A DNA stretch of 64,000 bases from Sabethes cyaneus (taxonomy: Eukaryota; Arthropoda; Insecta; Diptera; Culicidae): NCBI RefSeq assembly GCF_943734655.1, contig NC_071354.1, positions 6,173,001-6,237,000 on the forward strand, read 5' to 3'. Under the pieces are notes generated by a model, which was not told the DNA's origin, ran no database searches, and saw nothing but the letters and a program-made list of their open reading frames with translations. Made by a program: the position numbers and the translations under genes. Shown one piece after another: positions 13,701 through 25,967 of this stretch (its first letter is position 1; each line of letters starts with the position of its first letter).

Positions 13701-14179
13701 AATTGAAAATTGAAAATTGAAAATTGAAAATTGAAAATTGAAAATTGAAAATTGAAAATTGAAAATTGAAAATTGAAAATTGAAAATTGAAAATTGAAAA
13801 TTGAAAATTGAAAATTGAAAATTGAAAATTGAAAATTGAAAATTGAAAATTGAAAATTGAAAAATGAAAAACGAAAAACGAAAAACGAAAAACGAAAAAC
13901 GAAAAACGAAAAACGAAAAACGAAAAACGAAAAACGAAAAACGAAAAACGAAAAACGAAAAACGAAAAACGAAAAACGAAAAACGAAAAACGAAAAACGA
14001 AAAACGAAAATCGAGAATTGAAAATTCGGAAGTGGATAACGAAAACCGATAAACGAAAATCGATTAACAAAAATTGAAAATCGAAAACTTAAAGGCGAAA
14101 ATCGACATCGATAATAAAAAATCGAAAATCGAGAATCAAAGATTAGGAATCGACGATCAAAGATCGAAAATTAAAAATT
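10716..14179 (+). repeat. Satellite units 7-9
   Basis: Unit 7 matches unit 4 (GAAACACG cluster, GATAAACG 135 bp before the linker). Unit 8 resembles unit 3 but has two GAAAACGG words near 12541 and a GAAAAATG word 68 bp before the linker. Unit 9 is mostly GAAAATT, with only about 20 GAAAAAC heptamers at its end. Confidence 0.7.
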
Positions 14180-17100
14180 GAAAATTGAAAATTGAAAATT
14201 GAAAATTGAAAATTGAAAATTGAAAATTGAAAATTGAAAACTGAAAATTGAAAATTGAAAATTGAAAATTGAAAATTGAAAATTGAAAATTGAAAATTGA
14301 AAATTGAAAATTGAAAATTGAAAATTGAAAATTGAAAATTGAAAATTGAAAATTGAAAATTGAAAATTGAAAATTGAAAATTGAAAATTGAAAAATGAAA
14401 AACGAAAAACGAAAAACGAAAAACGAAAAACGAAAAACGAAAAACGAAAAACGAAAAACGAAAAACGAAAAACGAAAAACGAAAAACGAAAAACGAAAAA
14501 CGAAAAACGAAAAACGAAAAACGAAAAACGGAAAACGAAAAACGAAAAACGAAAAACGAAAAACGAAAAACGAAAAACGAAAAACGAAAAACGAAAAACG
14601 AAAAACGAAACACGAAAAACGGAAAACGGAAAACGAAAAACGAAAAACGAAAAACGAAAAACGAAAAACGAAAAACGAAAAACGAAAAACGAAAACCGAA
14701 AAACGAAAAACGAAAAACAAACTAAAAAACGAAAAACGAAAAAACGAAAAAAACGAAAAACGAAAAACGAAAAAAAAAACGAAAAACGAAAAACGAAAAA
14801 CGAAAAACGAAAAACGAAAAACGAAAAACGAAAAACGAAAAACGAAAAACGAAAAACGAAAAACGAAAAACGAAAAACGAAAAACGAAAAACGAAAAACG
14901 AAAAACGAAAAACGAAAAACGAAAAAACGAAAAACGAAAAACGAAAAACGAAAAACGAAAAACGAAAAACGAAAAACGAAAAACGAAAAACGAAAAACGA
15001 AAAACGAAAAACGAAAAACGAAAATCGAGAATTGAAAATTCGGAAGTGGATAACGAAAACCGATAAACGAAAATCGATTAACAAAAATTGAAAATCGAAA
15101 ACTTAAAGGCGAAAATCGACATCGATAATAAAAAATCGAAAATCGAGAATCAAAGATTAGGAATCGACGATCAAAGATCGAAAATTGAAAATTAAAAATT
15201 AAAAATTGAAAATTGAAAATTGAAAATTGAAAATTGAAAATTGAAAATTGAAAATTGAAAATTGAAAATTGAAAATTGAAAATTGAAAATTGAAAATTGA
15301 AAATTGAAAAATGAAAAACGAAAAACGAAAAACGAAAAACGAAAAACGAAAAACGAAAAACGAAAAACGAAAAACGAAAAACGAAAAACGAAACACGAAA
15401 CACGAAAAACGAAAAACGAAACACGAAAAACGGAAAACGAAAAAACGAAAAACGAAAAACGAAAAACGAAAAACGAAAAACGAAAAACGAAAACCGAAAA
15501 ACGAAAAACGAAAAACGAAAACCGAAAAACGAAAAACGAAAAACGAAAAACGAAAAACGAAAAACGAAAAACGAAAAACGAAAAACGAAAAACGAAAAAC
15601 GAAAAACGAAAAACGAAAAACGAAAAACGAAAAACGAAAAACGAAAAACGAAAAACGAAAAACGAAAAACGAAAAACGAAAAACGAAAAACGAAAAACGA
15701 AAAACGAAAAACGAAAAACGAAAAACGAAAAACGAAAAATGAAAAACGAAAAACGAAAAACGAAAAACGAAAAACGAAAAACGAAAATCGAGAATTGAAA
15801 ATTCGGAAGTGGATAACGAAAACCGATAAACGAAAATCGATTAACAAAAATTGAAAATCGAAAACTTAAAGGCGAAAATCGACATCGATAATAAAAAATC
15901 GAAAATCGAAAATCAAAGATTAGGAATCGACGATCAAAGATCGAAAATTGAAAATTAAAAATTAAAAATTGAAAATTGAAAATTGAAAATTGAAAATTGA
16001 AAATTGAAAATTGAAAATTGAAAATTGAAAATTGAAAATTGAAAATTGAAAATTGAAAATTGAAAATTGAAAATTGAAAATTGAAAATTGAAAATTGAAA
16101 ATTGAAAATTGAAAATTGAAAATTGAAAATTGAAAATTGAAAATTGAAAATTGAAAATTGAAAATTGAAAATTGAAAATTGAAAATTGAAAATTGAAAAT
16201 TGAAAATTGAAAATTGAAAATTGAAAACTGAAAATTGAAAATTGAAAATTGAAAATTGAAAATTGAAATTGAAAATTGAAAATTGAAAATTGAAAATTGA
16301 AAATTGAAAATTGAAAATTGAAAATTGAAAATTGAAAATTGAAAATTGAAAATTGAAAATTGAAAATTGAAAATTGAAAATTGAAAATTGAAAATTGAAA
16401 ATTGAAAATTGAAATTGAAAATTGAAAATTGAAAATTGAAAATTGAAAATTGAAAATTGAAAATTGAAAATTGAAAATTGAAAATTGAAATTGAAAATTG
16501 AAAATTGAAAATTGAAAATTGAAAATTGAAAATTGAAATTGAAAATTGAAAATTGAAATTGAAAATTGAAAATTGAAAATTGAAAATTGAAAATTGAAAA
16601 TTGAAAATTGAAATTGAAAATTGAAAATTGAAAATTGAAAATTGAAAATTGAAAATTGAAAATTGAAAATTGAAAATTGAAAATTGAAAATTGAAAATTG
16701 AAAATTGAAAATTGAAAATTGAAAATTGAAAATTGAAAATTGAAAATTGAAAATTGAAAATTGAAAATTGAAAATTGAAAATTGAGAATTGAAAATTGAA
16801 AATTGAAAATTGAAAATTGAAAATTGAAAATTGAAAATTGAAAATTGAAAATTGAAAAATGAAAAACGAAAAACGAAAAACGAAAAACGAAAAACGAAAA
16901 ACGAAAAACGAAAAACGAAAAACGAAAAACGAAAAACGAAAAACGAAAAACGAAAAACGAAAAACGAAAAACGAAAACGAAAAACGAAAAACGAAAACGA
17001 AAACGAAAAACGAAAAACGAAAAACGAAAAACGAAACACGAAAAACGGAAAACGGAAAACGAAAAACGAAAAACGAAAAACGAAAAACGAAAAACGAAAA

Positions 17101-17560
17101 ACGAAAAACGAAAAACCGAAAAACGAAAAACGAAAAACGAAAACCGAAAAACGAAAAACGAAAAACGAAAACGAAAAACGAAAAACGAAAAACGAAAAAC
17201 GAAAAACGAAAAACGAAAAACGAAAAACGAAAAACGAAAAACGAAAAACGAAAAACGAAAAACGAAAAACGAAAAACGAAAAACGAAAAACGAAAAACGA
17301 AAAACGAAAAACGAAAAACGAAAAACGAAAAACGAAAAACGAAAAACGAAAAACGAAAAACGAAAAACGAAAATCGAGAATTGAAAATTCGGAAGTGGAT
17401 AACGAAAACCGATAAACGAAAATCGATTAACAAAAATTGAAAATCGAAAACTTAAAGGCGAAAATCGACATCGATAATAAAAAATCGAAAATCGAGAATC
17501 AAAGATTAGGAATCGACGATCAAAGATCGAAAATTGAAAATTAAAAATTAAAAATTGAAA
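14180..17560 (+). repeat. Satellite super-unit, units 10-12
   Basis: Unit 10 has an isolated GAAAACGG near 14530 and a GAAACACG/GAAAACGG cluster near 14610. Unit 11 has the GAAACACG double cluster near 15390. Unit 12 has a single GAGAATTG near 16786. The next three units repeat this order. A patch at 14715-14780 has a foreign word (CAAACTAAAAAACG) and long A runs. Confidence 0.75.
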
Positions 17561-20500
17561 ATTGAAAATTGAAAATTGAAAATTGAAAATTGAAAATTGA
17601 AAATTGAAAATTGAAAACTGAAAATTGAAAATTGAAAATTGAAAATTGAAAATTGAAAATTGAAAATTGAAAATTGAAAATTGAAAATTGAAAATTGAAA
17701 ATTGAAAATTGAAAATTGAAAATTGAAAATTGAAAATTGAAAATTGAAAATTGAAAATTGAAAATTGAAAAATGAAAAACGAAAAACGAAAAACGAAAAA
17801 CGAAAAACGAAAAACGAAAAACGAAAAACGAAAAACGAAAAACGAAAAACGAAAAACGAAAAACGAAAAACGAAAAACGAAAAACGAAAAACGAAAAACG
17901 AAAAACGAAAAACGGAAAACGAAAAACGAAAAACGAAAAACGAAAAACGAAAAACGAAAAACGAAAAACGAAAAACGAAAAACGAAAAACGAAACACGAA
18001 AAACGGAAAACGGAAAACGAAAAACGAAAAACGAAAAACGAAAAACGAAAAACGAAAAACGAAAAACGAAAAACGAAAACCGAAAAACGAAAAACGAAAA
18101 ACGAAAAACGAAAACCGAAAAACGAAAAACGAAAAACGAAAAACGAAAAACGAAAAACGAAAAACGAAAAACGAAAAACGAAAAACGAAAAACGAAAAAC
18201 GAAAAACGAAAAACGAAAAACGAAAAACGAAAAACGAAAAACGAAAAACGAAAAACGAAAAACGAAAAACGAAAAACGAAAAACGAAAAACGAAAAACGA
18301 AAAACGAAAAACGAAAAACGAAAAACGAAAAACGAAAAACGAAAAACGAAAAACGAAAAACGAAAAACGAAAAACGAAAAACGAAAAACGAAAAACGAAA
18401 ATCGAGAATTGAAAATTCGGAAGTGGATAACGAAAACCGATAAACGAAAATCGATTAACAAAAATTGAAAATCGAAAACTTAAAGGCGAAAATCGACATC
18501 GATAATAAAAAATCGAAAATCGAGAATCAAAGATTAGGAATCGACGATCAAAGATCGAAAATTGAAAATTAAAAATTAAAAATTGAAAATTGAAAATTGA
18601 AAATTGAAAATTGAAAATTGAAAATTGAAAATTGAAAATTGAAAATTGAAAATTGAAAATTGAAAATTGAAAATTGAAAATTGAAAAATGAAAAACGAAA
18701 AACGAAAAACGAAAAACGAAAAACGAAAAACGAAAAACGAAAAACGAAAAACGAAAAACGAAAAACGAAAAACGAAACACGAAACACGAAAAACGAAAAA
18801 CGAAACACGAAAAACGGAAAACGAAAAACGAAAAACGAAAAACGAAAAACGAAAAACGAAAAACGAAAAACGAAAACCGAAAAACGAAAAACGAAAAACG
18901 AAAACCGAAAAACGAAAAACGAAAAACGAAAAACGAAAAACGAAAAACGAAAAACGAAAAACGAAAAACGAAAAACGAAAAACGAAAAACGAAAAACGAA
19001 AAACGAAAAACGAAAAACGAAAAACGAAAAACGAAAAACGAAAAACGAAAAACGAAAAACGAAAAACGAAAAACGAAAAACGAAAAACGAAAAACGAAAA
19101 ACGAAAAACGAAAAACGAAAAACGAAAAACGAAAAACGAAAAATGAAAAACGAAAAACGAAAAACGAAAAACGAAAAACGAAAAACGAAAATCGAGAATT
19201 GAAAATTCGGAAGTGGATAACGAAAACCGATAAACGAAAATCGATTAACAAAAATTGAAAATCGAAAACTTAAAGGCGAAAATCGACATCGATAATAAAA
19301 AATCGAAAATCGAAAATCAAAGATTAGGAATCGACGATCAAAGATCGAAAATTGAAAATTAAAAATTAAAAATTGAAAATTGAAAATTGAAAATTGAAAA
19401 TTGAAAATTGAAAATTGAAAATTGAAAATTGAAAATTGAAAATTGAAAATTGAAAATTGAAAATTGAAAATTGAAAATTGAAAATTGAAAATTGAAAATT
19501 GAAAATTGAAAATTGAAAATTGAAAATTGAAAATTGAAAATTGAAAATTGAAAATTGAAAATTGAAAATTGAAAATTGAAAATTGAAAATTGAAAATTGA
19601 AAATTGAAAATTGAAAATTGAAAACTGAAAATTGAAAATTGAAAATTGAAAATTGAAAATTGAAAATTGAAAATTGAAAATTGAAAATTGAAAATTGAAA
19701 ATTGAAAATTGAAAATTGAAAATTGAAAATTGAAAATTGAAAATTGAAAATTGAAAATTGAAAATTGAAAATTGAAAATTGAAAATTGAAAATTGAAAAT
19801 TGAAAATTGAAAATTGAAAATTGAAAATTGAAAATTGAAAATTGAAAATTGAAAATTGAAAATTGAAAATTGAAAATTGAAAATTGAAAATTGAAAATTG
19901 AAAATTGAAAATTGAAAATTGAAAATTGAAAATTGAAAATTGAAAATTGAAAATTGAAAATTGAAAATTGAAAATTGAAAATTGAAAATTGAAAATTGAA
20001 AATTGAAAATTGAAAATTGAAAATTGAAAATTGAAAATTGAAAATTGAAAATTGAAAATTGAAAATTGAAAATTGAAAATTGAAAATTGAAAATTGAAAA
20101 TTGAAAATTGAAAATTGAAAATTGAAAATTGAAAATTGAAAATTGAAAATTGAAAATTGAAAATTGAAAATTGAAAATTGAAAATTGAAAATTGAGAATT
20201 GAAAATTGAAAATTGAAAATTGAAAATTGAAAATTGAAAATTGAAAATTGAAAATTGAAAAATGAAAAACGAAAAACGAAAAACGAAAAACGAAAAACGA
20301 AAAACGAAAAACGAAAAACGAAAAACGAAAAACGAAAAACGAAAAACGAAAAACGAAAAACGAAAAACGAAAAACGAAAAACGAAAAACGAAAAACGAAA
20401 AACGAAAAACGAAAAACGAAAAACGAAAAACGAAAAACGAAAAACGAAAAACGAAAAACGAAAAACGAAAAACGAAAAACGAAAAACGAAAAACGAAAAA

Positions 20501-20865
20501 CGAAAAACGAAAAACGAAAAACGAAAAACGAAAAACGAAAAACGAAAAACGAAAAACGAAAAACGAAAAACGAAAAACGAAAAACGAAAAACGAAAAACG
20601 AAAAACGAAAAACGAAAAACGAAAAATGAAAAACGAAAAACGAAAAACGAAAAACGAAAAACGAAAAACGAAAATCGAGAATTGAAAATTCGGAAGTGGA
20701 TAACGAAAACCGATAAACGAAAATCGATTAACAAAAATTGAAAATCGAAAACTTAAAGGCGAAAATCGACATCGATAATAAAAAATCGAAAATCGAAAAT
20801 CAAAGATTAGGAATCGACGATCAAAGATCGAAAATTGAAAATTAAAAATTAAAAATTGAAAATTG
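17561..20865 (+). repeat. Satellite super-unit, units 13-15
   Basis: These repeat the markers of units 10-12: isolated GAAAACGG near 17914 in unit 13, GAAACACG double cluster near 18777 in unit 14, GAGAATTG near 20195 in unit 15. Linker offsets against units 10-12 are 3377, 3404 and 3301 bp. Units 14 and 15 both carry GAAAAATG 67 bp before the linker. Confidence 0.75.
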
Positions 20866-21944
20866 AAAATTGAAAATTGAAAATTGAAAATTGAAAATTG
20901 AAAATTGAAAATTGAAAACTGAAAATTGAAAATTGAAAATTGAAAATTGAAAATTGAAAATTGAAAATTGAAAATTGAAAATTGAAAATTGAAAATTGAA
21001 AATTGAAAATTGAAAATTGAAAATTGAAAATTGAAAATTGAAAATTGAAAATTGAAAATTGAAAATTGAAAATTGAAAATTGAACGTAACGACAAACAAT
21101 TGAATTTTTGAATAAGCTCCTACGCAACGATGTTCAGTGTATTTCTTTCAATCTAACAATAATAACAATTGTTTGTGAAGGATCACAACCTTCTGCATTC
21201 TACAGTTTAAATGGACCTTGAGTCGTAATATAGCTGGTAATCCTGCCCCAGCGGGGTGGTGAGACACAAATAGAAGGGGTTGTATTTGCTAAGTGCAATT
21301 AAATCAACGTCGTCTTGTGTCTAATTTCATGAATTTGCAGTTTGTTTAAAGTCATGTGAAAATGAAAAAAAAAAAATAAATTCGCATTAGTGAATTGATA
21401 CATAACTTTTCAGAAGAATAAAAAAGCGGATGAAATCAAGTGAATTGTTAGCTCGAATGAACGAGTTTTAATTATCTTGTTCCTTGTGTACTATCAACAA
21501 TGGCTATTTATTTTACATTTTGGACGCTAGAACCAACAAAAATAATTTAACCTAAAAATAGACACCTCAGCGATGGTCGATCTTAAAGGTTTTTTGTTGC
21601 CTCCAGCGCAAACAAAACTTTTCCTCCCGCAGCACAGTAGTGAATTTATTTCCCCGTTGCCGGTCACCAGCGTGTTTCCCTACCGTGTCGACCATGACCC
21701 TCCCCAACCGAACAGCTCTTGTTCCGGACTCGGCCAGTTCGGCGGCGGCGACGTGAAACTAACTCCCATAGACACAATTTGTCCGTCACGGTTTAAACCG
21801 GGTAATTCGATGCTCTTCGTCTTCTCCACACTCATCGCTCGCTGCTGATGAAATTAGCGTTGCTAATGAGAATGTATTCGCGGTCGAGTCGGTTTCAGCC
21901 CGTTTCAGCTGCAAACATCGCATCAACCGGTTGTTTGCTTGCCC

Positions 21945-21967
21945 GATGATGATGATGATGATGATGG
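21945..21967 (+). repeat. (GAT)n microsatellite
   Basis: Seven perfect GAT triplets followed by a partial one. Confidence 0.9.
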
Positions 21968-23147
21968 CCAAACGCAGCTGGACAGCATCGCTTGTTTGCC
22001 CGGGATGAATGGGTGGCGAGCGACTAGAATCGCACCGCCAAAGTTCGTAAGTGGATCTGCGAAATTGATAATAAGCTTAGCGATCCACTCACGGGATTCG
22101 GTTAGACAGACGGAACTTGTACATGTCAAAACAACTGCCAGCCAGCCAACCGCGTACGGTGCAGCGTACCGTTTCGAATTTCACATCCTCCTAATATATC
22201 CTCATATATGTACATGAAAATCCATTGAAAACATCTCAATTTAACTGCAAAATGATTACCGCGACACACAATTTCACAAAATATAAATTAAACATAAGTC
22301 ATTACGCTCTACATGGGGATTGGTTCCCTTTGAGTGCCAATACAAGATCGGCGGAACGACAGCGACAACACAGACGTCAAACCCTCCTCCTTCTAATCGT
22401 CAAAGCAGCAGCTCCTCCGGCCGTAGGCGTCTTTCCAGGCAGTCAACCGAAAAGCTGTTCCATATGTTACTCCGACGGTAGACACCGGCGAGAACTGGAA
22501 AGCCTTCCACCTTCCAGTTAGTTCGGGTTCCAGCCCCGTTCGGTGGTTGGTGACCGTCACGCGGGTCGTCGCCTCGAGTTGTCGTCATCGCGTATCGGAA
22601 CGAGAAAATTGCGTGATTAAATATTCATTTGGATTCCCCGATAAATATGCGCACCTTTCTCTGTGCTCTGTCCTGGCCCCGCTCTCCCACGGGTGTGCTT
22701 CATCAATTTTGCACGGTGCTGGTACGGCGCTAAAATAGACTAAAATCTACTCAGGCAGCACAGCCGCGTCTGTGGATCGAAATTCGGAACATATTTTGCC
22801 ACTCGAGGGTTCAGTTCAGGCAGGCAGGCAGGCAGACAGCAGCGGACAAGATAACGGTCGCCTCCCCTGCTTACGCATTTGGTAGTGACAACATTTGGGA
22901 TGCAAACATTGGAGTTTAGTTAAATATTTTGATTGCTTAGCTGATCGCTAGAGTGCTCCTATACCTATCGGGGGATAAAATGGATTCCAATTTGGCACGG
23001 GCTGTGTTTTTGTCAGTATTTGAAATTAAAGCAGAGAACACTTGTCACCAATGCACGGACTTGGACTCCGGAGTTTGGTTATGTCGAAAATTCGAAGAAG
23101 CACCGCATCCGTAATTAAATGTGACAACCTTTTGCGAGGGCTATTTT

Positions 23148-23342
23148 ATGCCCGGATTGCTGCTGTTGCTGTTGTGGTTTGCGTTTTGTTTGCTGCGTGT
23201 GTCACTACTGCTGGACGACGGAGCACACACAGACTCAGCGCAGCACAGCAGCGGCAGTAGGCGTGGGCGATTTGATGAGATGGTATTGTGCTGTGTTGTG
23301 ATAACGGTCTGCTCGAATAGGCTGAGCAAATTAGAACGCTAA
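23148..23342 (+). CDS. Possible short secreted ORF, 64 aa
   Basis: An ATG frame of 64 codons opens with a strongly hydrophobic stretch (MPGLLLLLLWFAFCLLRVSL, then LLDDGA) that reads like a signal peptide, followed by a polar, Ser- and Arg-rich tail with Cys residues near the end. The upstream context of the ATG (ATTTT) is poor for insect initiation. Leucine-rich stretches arise easily from CTG/TTG triplet runs, and this one lies in such a run (TTGCTGCTGTTGCTG). An arthropod initiator-like TCAGT lies at 22811, but at a spacing that would need a 335-nt leader. I do not recognise a family. A chance frame is the likelier explanation. Confidence 0.15.
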   Translation: MPGLLLLLLWFAFCLLRVSLLLDDGAHTDSAQHSSGSRRGRFDEMVLCCVVITVCSNRLSKLER

Positions 23343-24000
23343 TTCAAATTGATTGAGGTTGATGAAGGCGTGAATGTGCCGCTTCTGAGTCGAGTTGTGT
23401 TGAGGTTAGGCTTTAAATTTGGTTCGAAGTCGATTACGCAAGGGTCGTTTAACGTTTATTGCAATATCAACAGTGAAACAAGATTTTTTGCCCACTATCG
23501 TTTGCAATTTTTGCGATATTAGGGTCCATGGGAAATGACAGATGTGCTGTAATATTACTCTAAATCTCTACTTTTAATTGCTAGTTTTATATTTTATTGC
23601 TTTGCTTGCTCATCCATTTCGTAGTAACTTTTAAATTTACGGAACACAAGAAACAGAAAGTGCAGAATAAATAAAAATCTACCTAAAGCACCGTCTCACG
23701 TTCTGAATGAGCATTGATTGCATTGAAAACGGAAAAAATGGTATCGAAAACTTTTTCCAGATAGAAAACTTTAAAACGGTCGTTCTTGAAAACTTTTCTT
23801 GCCATTATTGCTTCAAACTCTGCAACGCATTTAATGGCTCTCACTAAAAATTATATCAAACACTCAAATCAAATATGAATCATAAAATGATACGCCTGCA
23901 GTTTAAGTACCGTCGAGCTTCTAAGGCAGTTGATTGGTATAAGACATAATAAAGTATTTATTTGAATGAGTTTTGCCTAAAACGCTGCTAAACTGTATGA

Positions 24001-24180
24001 AATATACAGCATTTCTGAAAAGCAGTTCTTTACCTTTTGTACTTCTTACATTTTATGTTTTACTTTTTAGTTTTAGCTTTTTACTTTTTACTTTTTAAGG
24101 TTCATTTTTTACTTTTCACTTTTTAATTTTTTATATTTTACTTTTTACTTTTTACCTTTTAATTTTTTCCCCGATTTTTT
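24001..24180 (+). repeat. T-rich TTTTACTTT fuzzy repeat
   Basis: Words such as TTTTACTTTTTAC and TTTTAGCTTTTTACT recur with variable spacing. The same block, with the same lead-in (AAA-GCAGTTC-TTACCTTTT), recurs at 27555-27730, so both derive from one repeat family. Confidence 0.75.
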
Positions 24181-24259
24181 ACACTTGCGACTCGCGAAAT
24201 TTCACCTACCCCGGCCGGTTGCCAAAGGGGGATTAGGCTCGGTGGATCTGCACATTTTT

Positions 24260-24810
24260 TTACATAGCATTATCATCTGGGGTATATCTGTCGTTTTGAC
24301 CCAGGAACTGACGGACAATTTCAAAGGTGCTGGGTATCGCTGATTTCTGCATCGCAGCTAGCTCTCGGTCTAATCTCAACAGCAATACTTCCGGAACCAC
24401 TCCGGTTGCGGAAAGCACTATCGGAACTATCCTTAGGACCTCTTCCTAATCTCTACAACTCTTTTAACTCCACTGCCAGCGGACGATACTTACCAATTTT
24501 GTGACCTTGTGTTGACTCCAAATTGCGGCTCAGTGGAATGGCGACATCAATGATGGTTACTATTCGTCTACCCTTGTTGTAAACCATAATGTCCGGTCGG
24601 TTGTGGTGAATAAAAATGTCCGTTAGAACGGTGCGGTCCCAATACAGCTTGAAACGGTCGTTTTCTAAGACGGAATCTGGTTTGTAGCGGTAATTTGGCA
24701 CATCGTCCTCCAACAAACCACATTGCAGTGCCAATTTCTGGTTCTGGTTCAATATCTTCACTACGTTGTTGTGGCGTTCTGTATAGGCTAGTACCAGGCA
24801 GCCAGCTATA
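24260..24810 (-). pseudogene. LINE fragment, C-terminal restriction-like endonuclease region
   Basis: The minus-strand translation matches the end of a LINE polyprotein of the R2/R4/NeSL type, whose endonuclease is PD-(D/E)xK-like. Visible in order are the zinc-knuckle/RHN region (AGCLVLAYTERHNNVVKIL), the RPD motif (HHNRPDIMVYNKG), and the following acidic position in VTIIDVAIPL. These are the motifs expected for that nuclease domain. The frame is then broken: a TAG replaces an expected Trp codon after VELKEL, and one extra base shifts the frame. The last segment continues (VLRIVPIVLSATGVVPEVLL and QFLGQNDRYTPDDNAM) to a natural TAA stop at 24260-24262. Upstream a stop lies just before the knuckle and no reverse transcriptase is seen, so the copy is 5'-truncated and dead. 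The clade within this group is uncertain. Confidence 0.8.
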
Positions 24811-24825
24811 ATCTAGTCAATGCAC

Positions 24826-25967
24826 AGTGGTCCAGCAGCGAAAATTAAGTGGAAAGTTTTTTGTAGTTCAAAATAGCTCCCCACAATGTTCAGCAAAGTT
24901 GTACAACTCTAAAAGACAATTAATGCGAAATCAACGACTAAGTTCCAGTTCGGCTTGTAAACACATAACACATAATAACTTTTTATAGGAAAGATATAGA
25001 AGGGTAATTCCTTCTACAAAGTTGTAGCTAAAGATTATATAACTAACTTTGCCTAAGACATAGTAGGTGTATTTTTAGGCGTTTCTAACTCACAGAGTGT
25101 TTTATAAAAAGACCTCTCAAAAATCACTTTTTCGCTGATTACTTCAAATGCAATGGTTTTATTGCATCATAGTCTTTTACAAAGTTGGTTATCTTATCAA
25201 AAGACATATTTTTGTAGAACATTGTATGTTTAAAACTCATACGTATAACGAGTTCTAACGTTCTTCCTGTGTTTTTTAGTCTATTTTGGAATAGAATATC
25301 TCAAAAAGGGGCAAACGGAAAAAATCAAACTTAGCCGTTTCTGAAAGCTTGGAGTTTTATCTCAAACATATGTGAAAATAAAAAACTGGCTTTTCTCTAA
25401 CTCGAGCAATTTCAGTTTAATTATTTCATGTTTAACCATTTTCTACTATGCAGTATTTTCCAATATCTTCTTGAAGACGATTAAAGTCAACATGTCAATA
25501 GTAAAAAGAAATTTGTCGTACCTTGACACAATTTCTTCTGATTGACAGGTAAAATAGTCTTCGAACTCCGGATATAACATCAGTTTTCTATCAGCACCAG
25601 CTGTTTTTGATAAATATCTATCTTTCAATTTTTATTTTTTTGCAAATATGCTCAATCTACCGTCAATAATGTCTTAAAGTAATTTTCAATAAAAAAGCAA
25701 CAAAAAATATTGGTTATTTCATACGTAATATTGTTAACTGTTATTTTAGTTATATGTCATTTTTTAATCACAGGTAAGTATATCAAAACAGGCAATGGGG
25801 TAAAAAAAACCTATAGATCCTTTTCGCAAACTTCAACCACCTTATATCAGAATATCGTTGATTTGGAAAACAAAAAGGGTAGTAATTTATTCAAGAGATT
25901 CAATAAATGTTTTGTTTTCGAAATATTTGATTATTGTTAGCAAAATAATATTTTATTATATTCATAA
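24826..25967. repeat. Unclassified AT-rich interspersed repeat
   Basis: It begins with GCACAGTGGTCCAGCAGCGA and AAATTAAGTGGAAAG. This resembles the tips of the foldback element at 34514-37428 (TGCACT, GGTCCAGAAAGCC, AATTAGGTGGAAAA). The rest contains phrases such as TTCAGCAAAGTTGTACAAC that recur in the 41.4 and 62 kb repeats. No matching right end and no meaningful open frame are visible. Confidence 0.45.

Larger units (their letters stand above)
4431..21083 (+). repeat. Higher-order heptamer satellite (GAAAATT / GAAAAAC)
   Basis: About 16.6 kb of tandem heptamers. Each higher-order unit has the same order: a block of GAAAATT, usually one or two GAAAAATG junction words, a block of GAAAAAC, then a fixed linker. 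There are 15 linkers and a truncated sixteenth block ending at 21083. The linker word GGAAGTGG starts at 5289, 6163, 7492, 8310, 9178, 10551, 11398, 12825, 14028, 15042, 15805, 17391, 18419, 19209 and 20692, giving unit lengths from 763 to 1586 bp. Diagnostic variants (GAAAACTG, GAAACACG, GAAAACGG, GATAAACG) sit at fixed places in related units. Seven is not a multiple of three, so both strands have long stop-free frames with a 7-residue period (RFSFFVF or KNEKRKT). These are not genes. Confidence 0.97.
21084..24000. other. Mostly unique DNA with no recognised gene
   Basis: After the satellite stops at TTGAACGTAACGAC the sequence becomes non-repetitive and less AT-rich, with scattered short frames (for example 21573-21848 and 22225-22521) that resemble nothing known. 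Small microsatellites occur at 21945-21967 (GAT) and 22817-22835 (GGCA). The texture would fit upstream or intronic DNA of a gene, but no exon chain can be supported. Confidence 0.5.

Noticed and set aside
4431..21083. CRISPR-like array of repeats and spacers
   Set aside because: The linkers are identical to one another and the repeats are 7 bp. A CRISPR array has constant repeats with differing spacers, and the window is eukaryotic.
4431..21083. Telomeric repeat
   Set aside because: Neither TTAGG nor other telomere words occur; dipterans do not use such heptamers as simple telomere repeats as far as I know.
4294..21099. Long open frames (up to about 720 codons) on both strands with Phe-rich or Lys-rich 7-residue repeats
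   Set aside because: A 7-bp repeat without stops gives open frames in several phases on both strands at once. The protein period follows the DNA period and codes nothing recognisable.
25710..25940. 76-codon frame with a hydrophobic start and a GTAAGT after CACAG
   Set aside because: The apparent start is TTG, not ATG, and the stretch is AT-rich repeat-like sequence.
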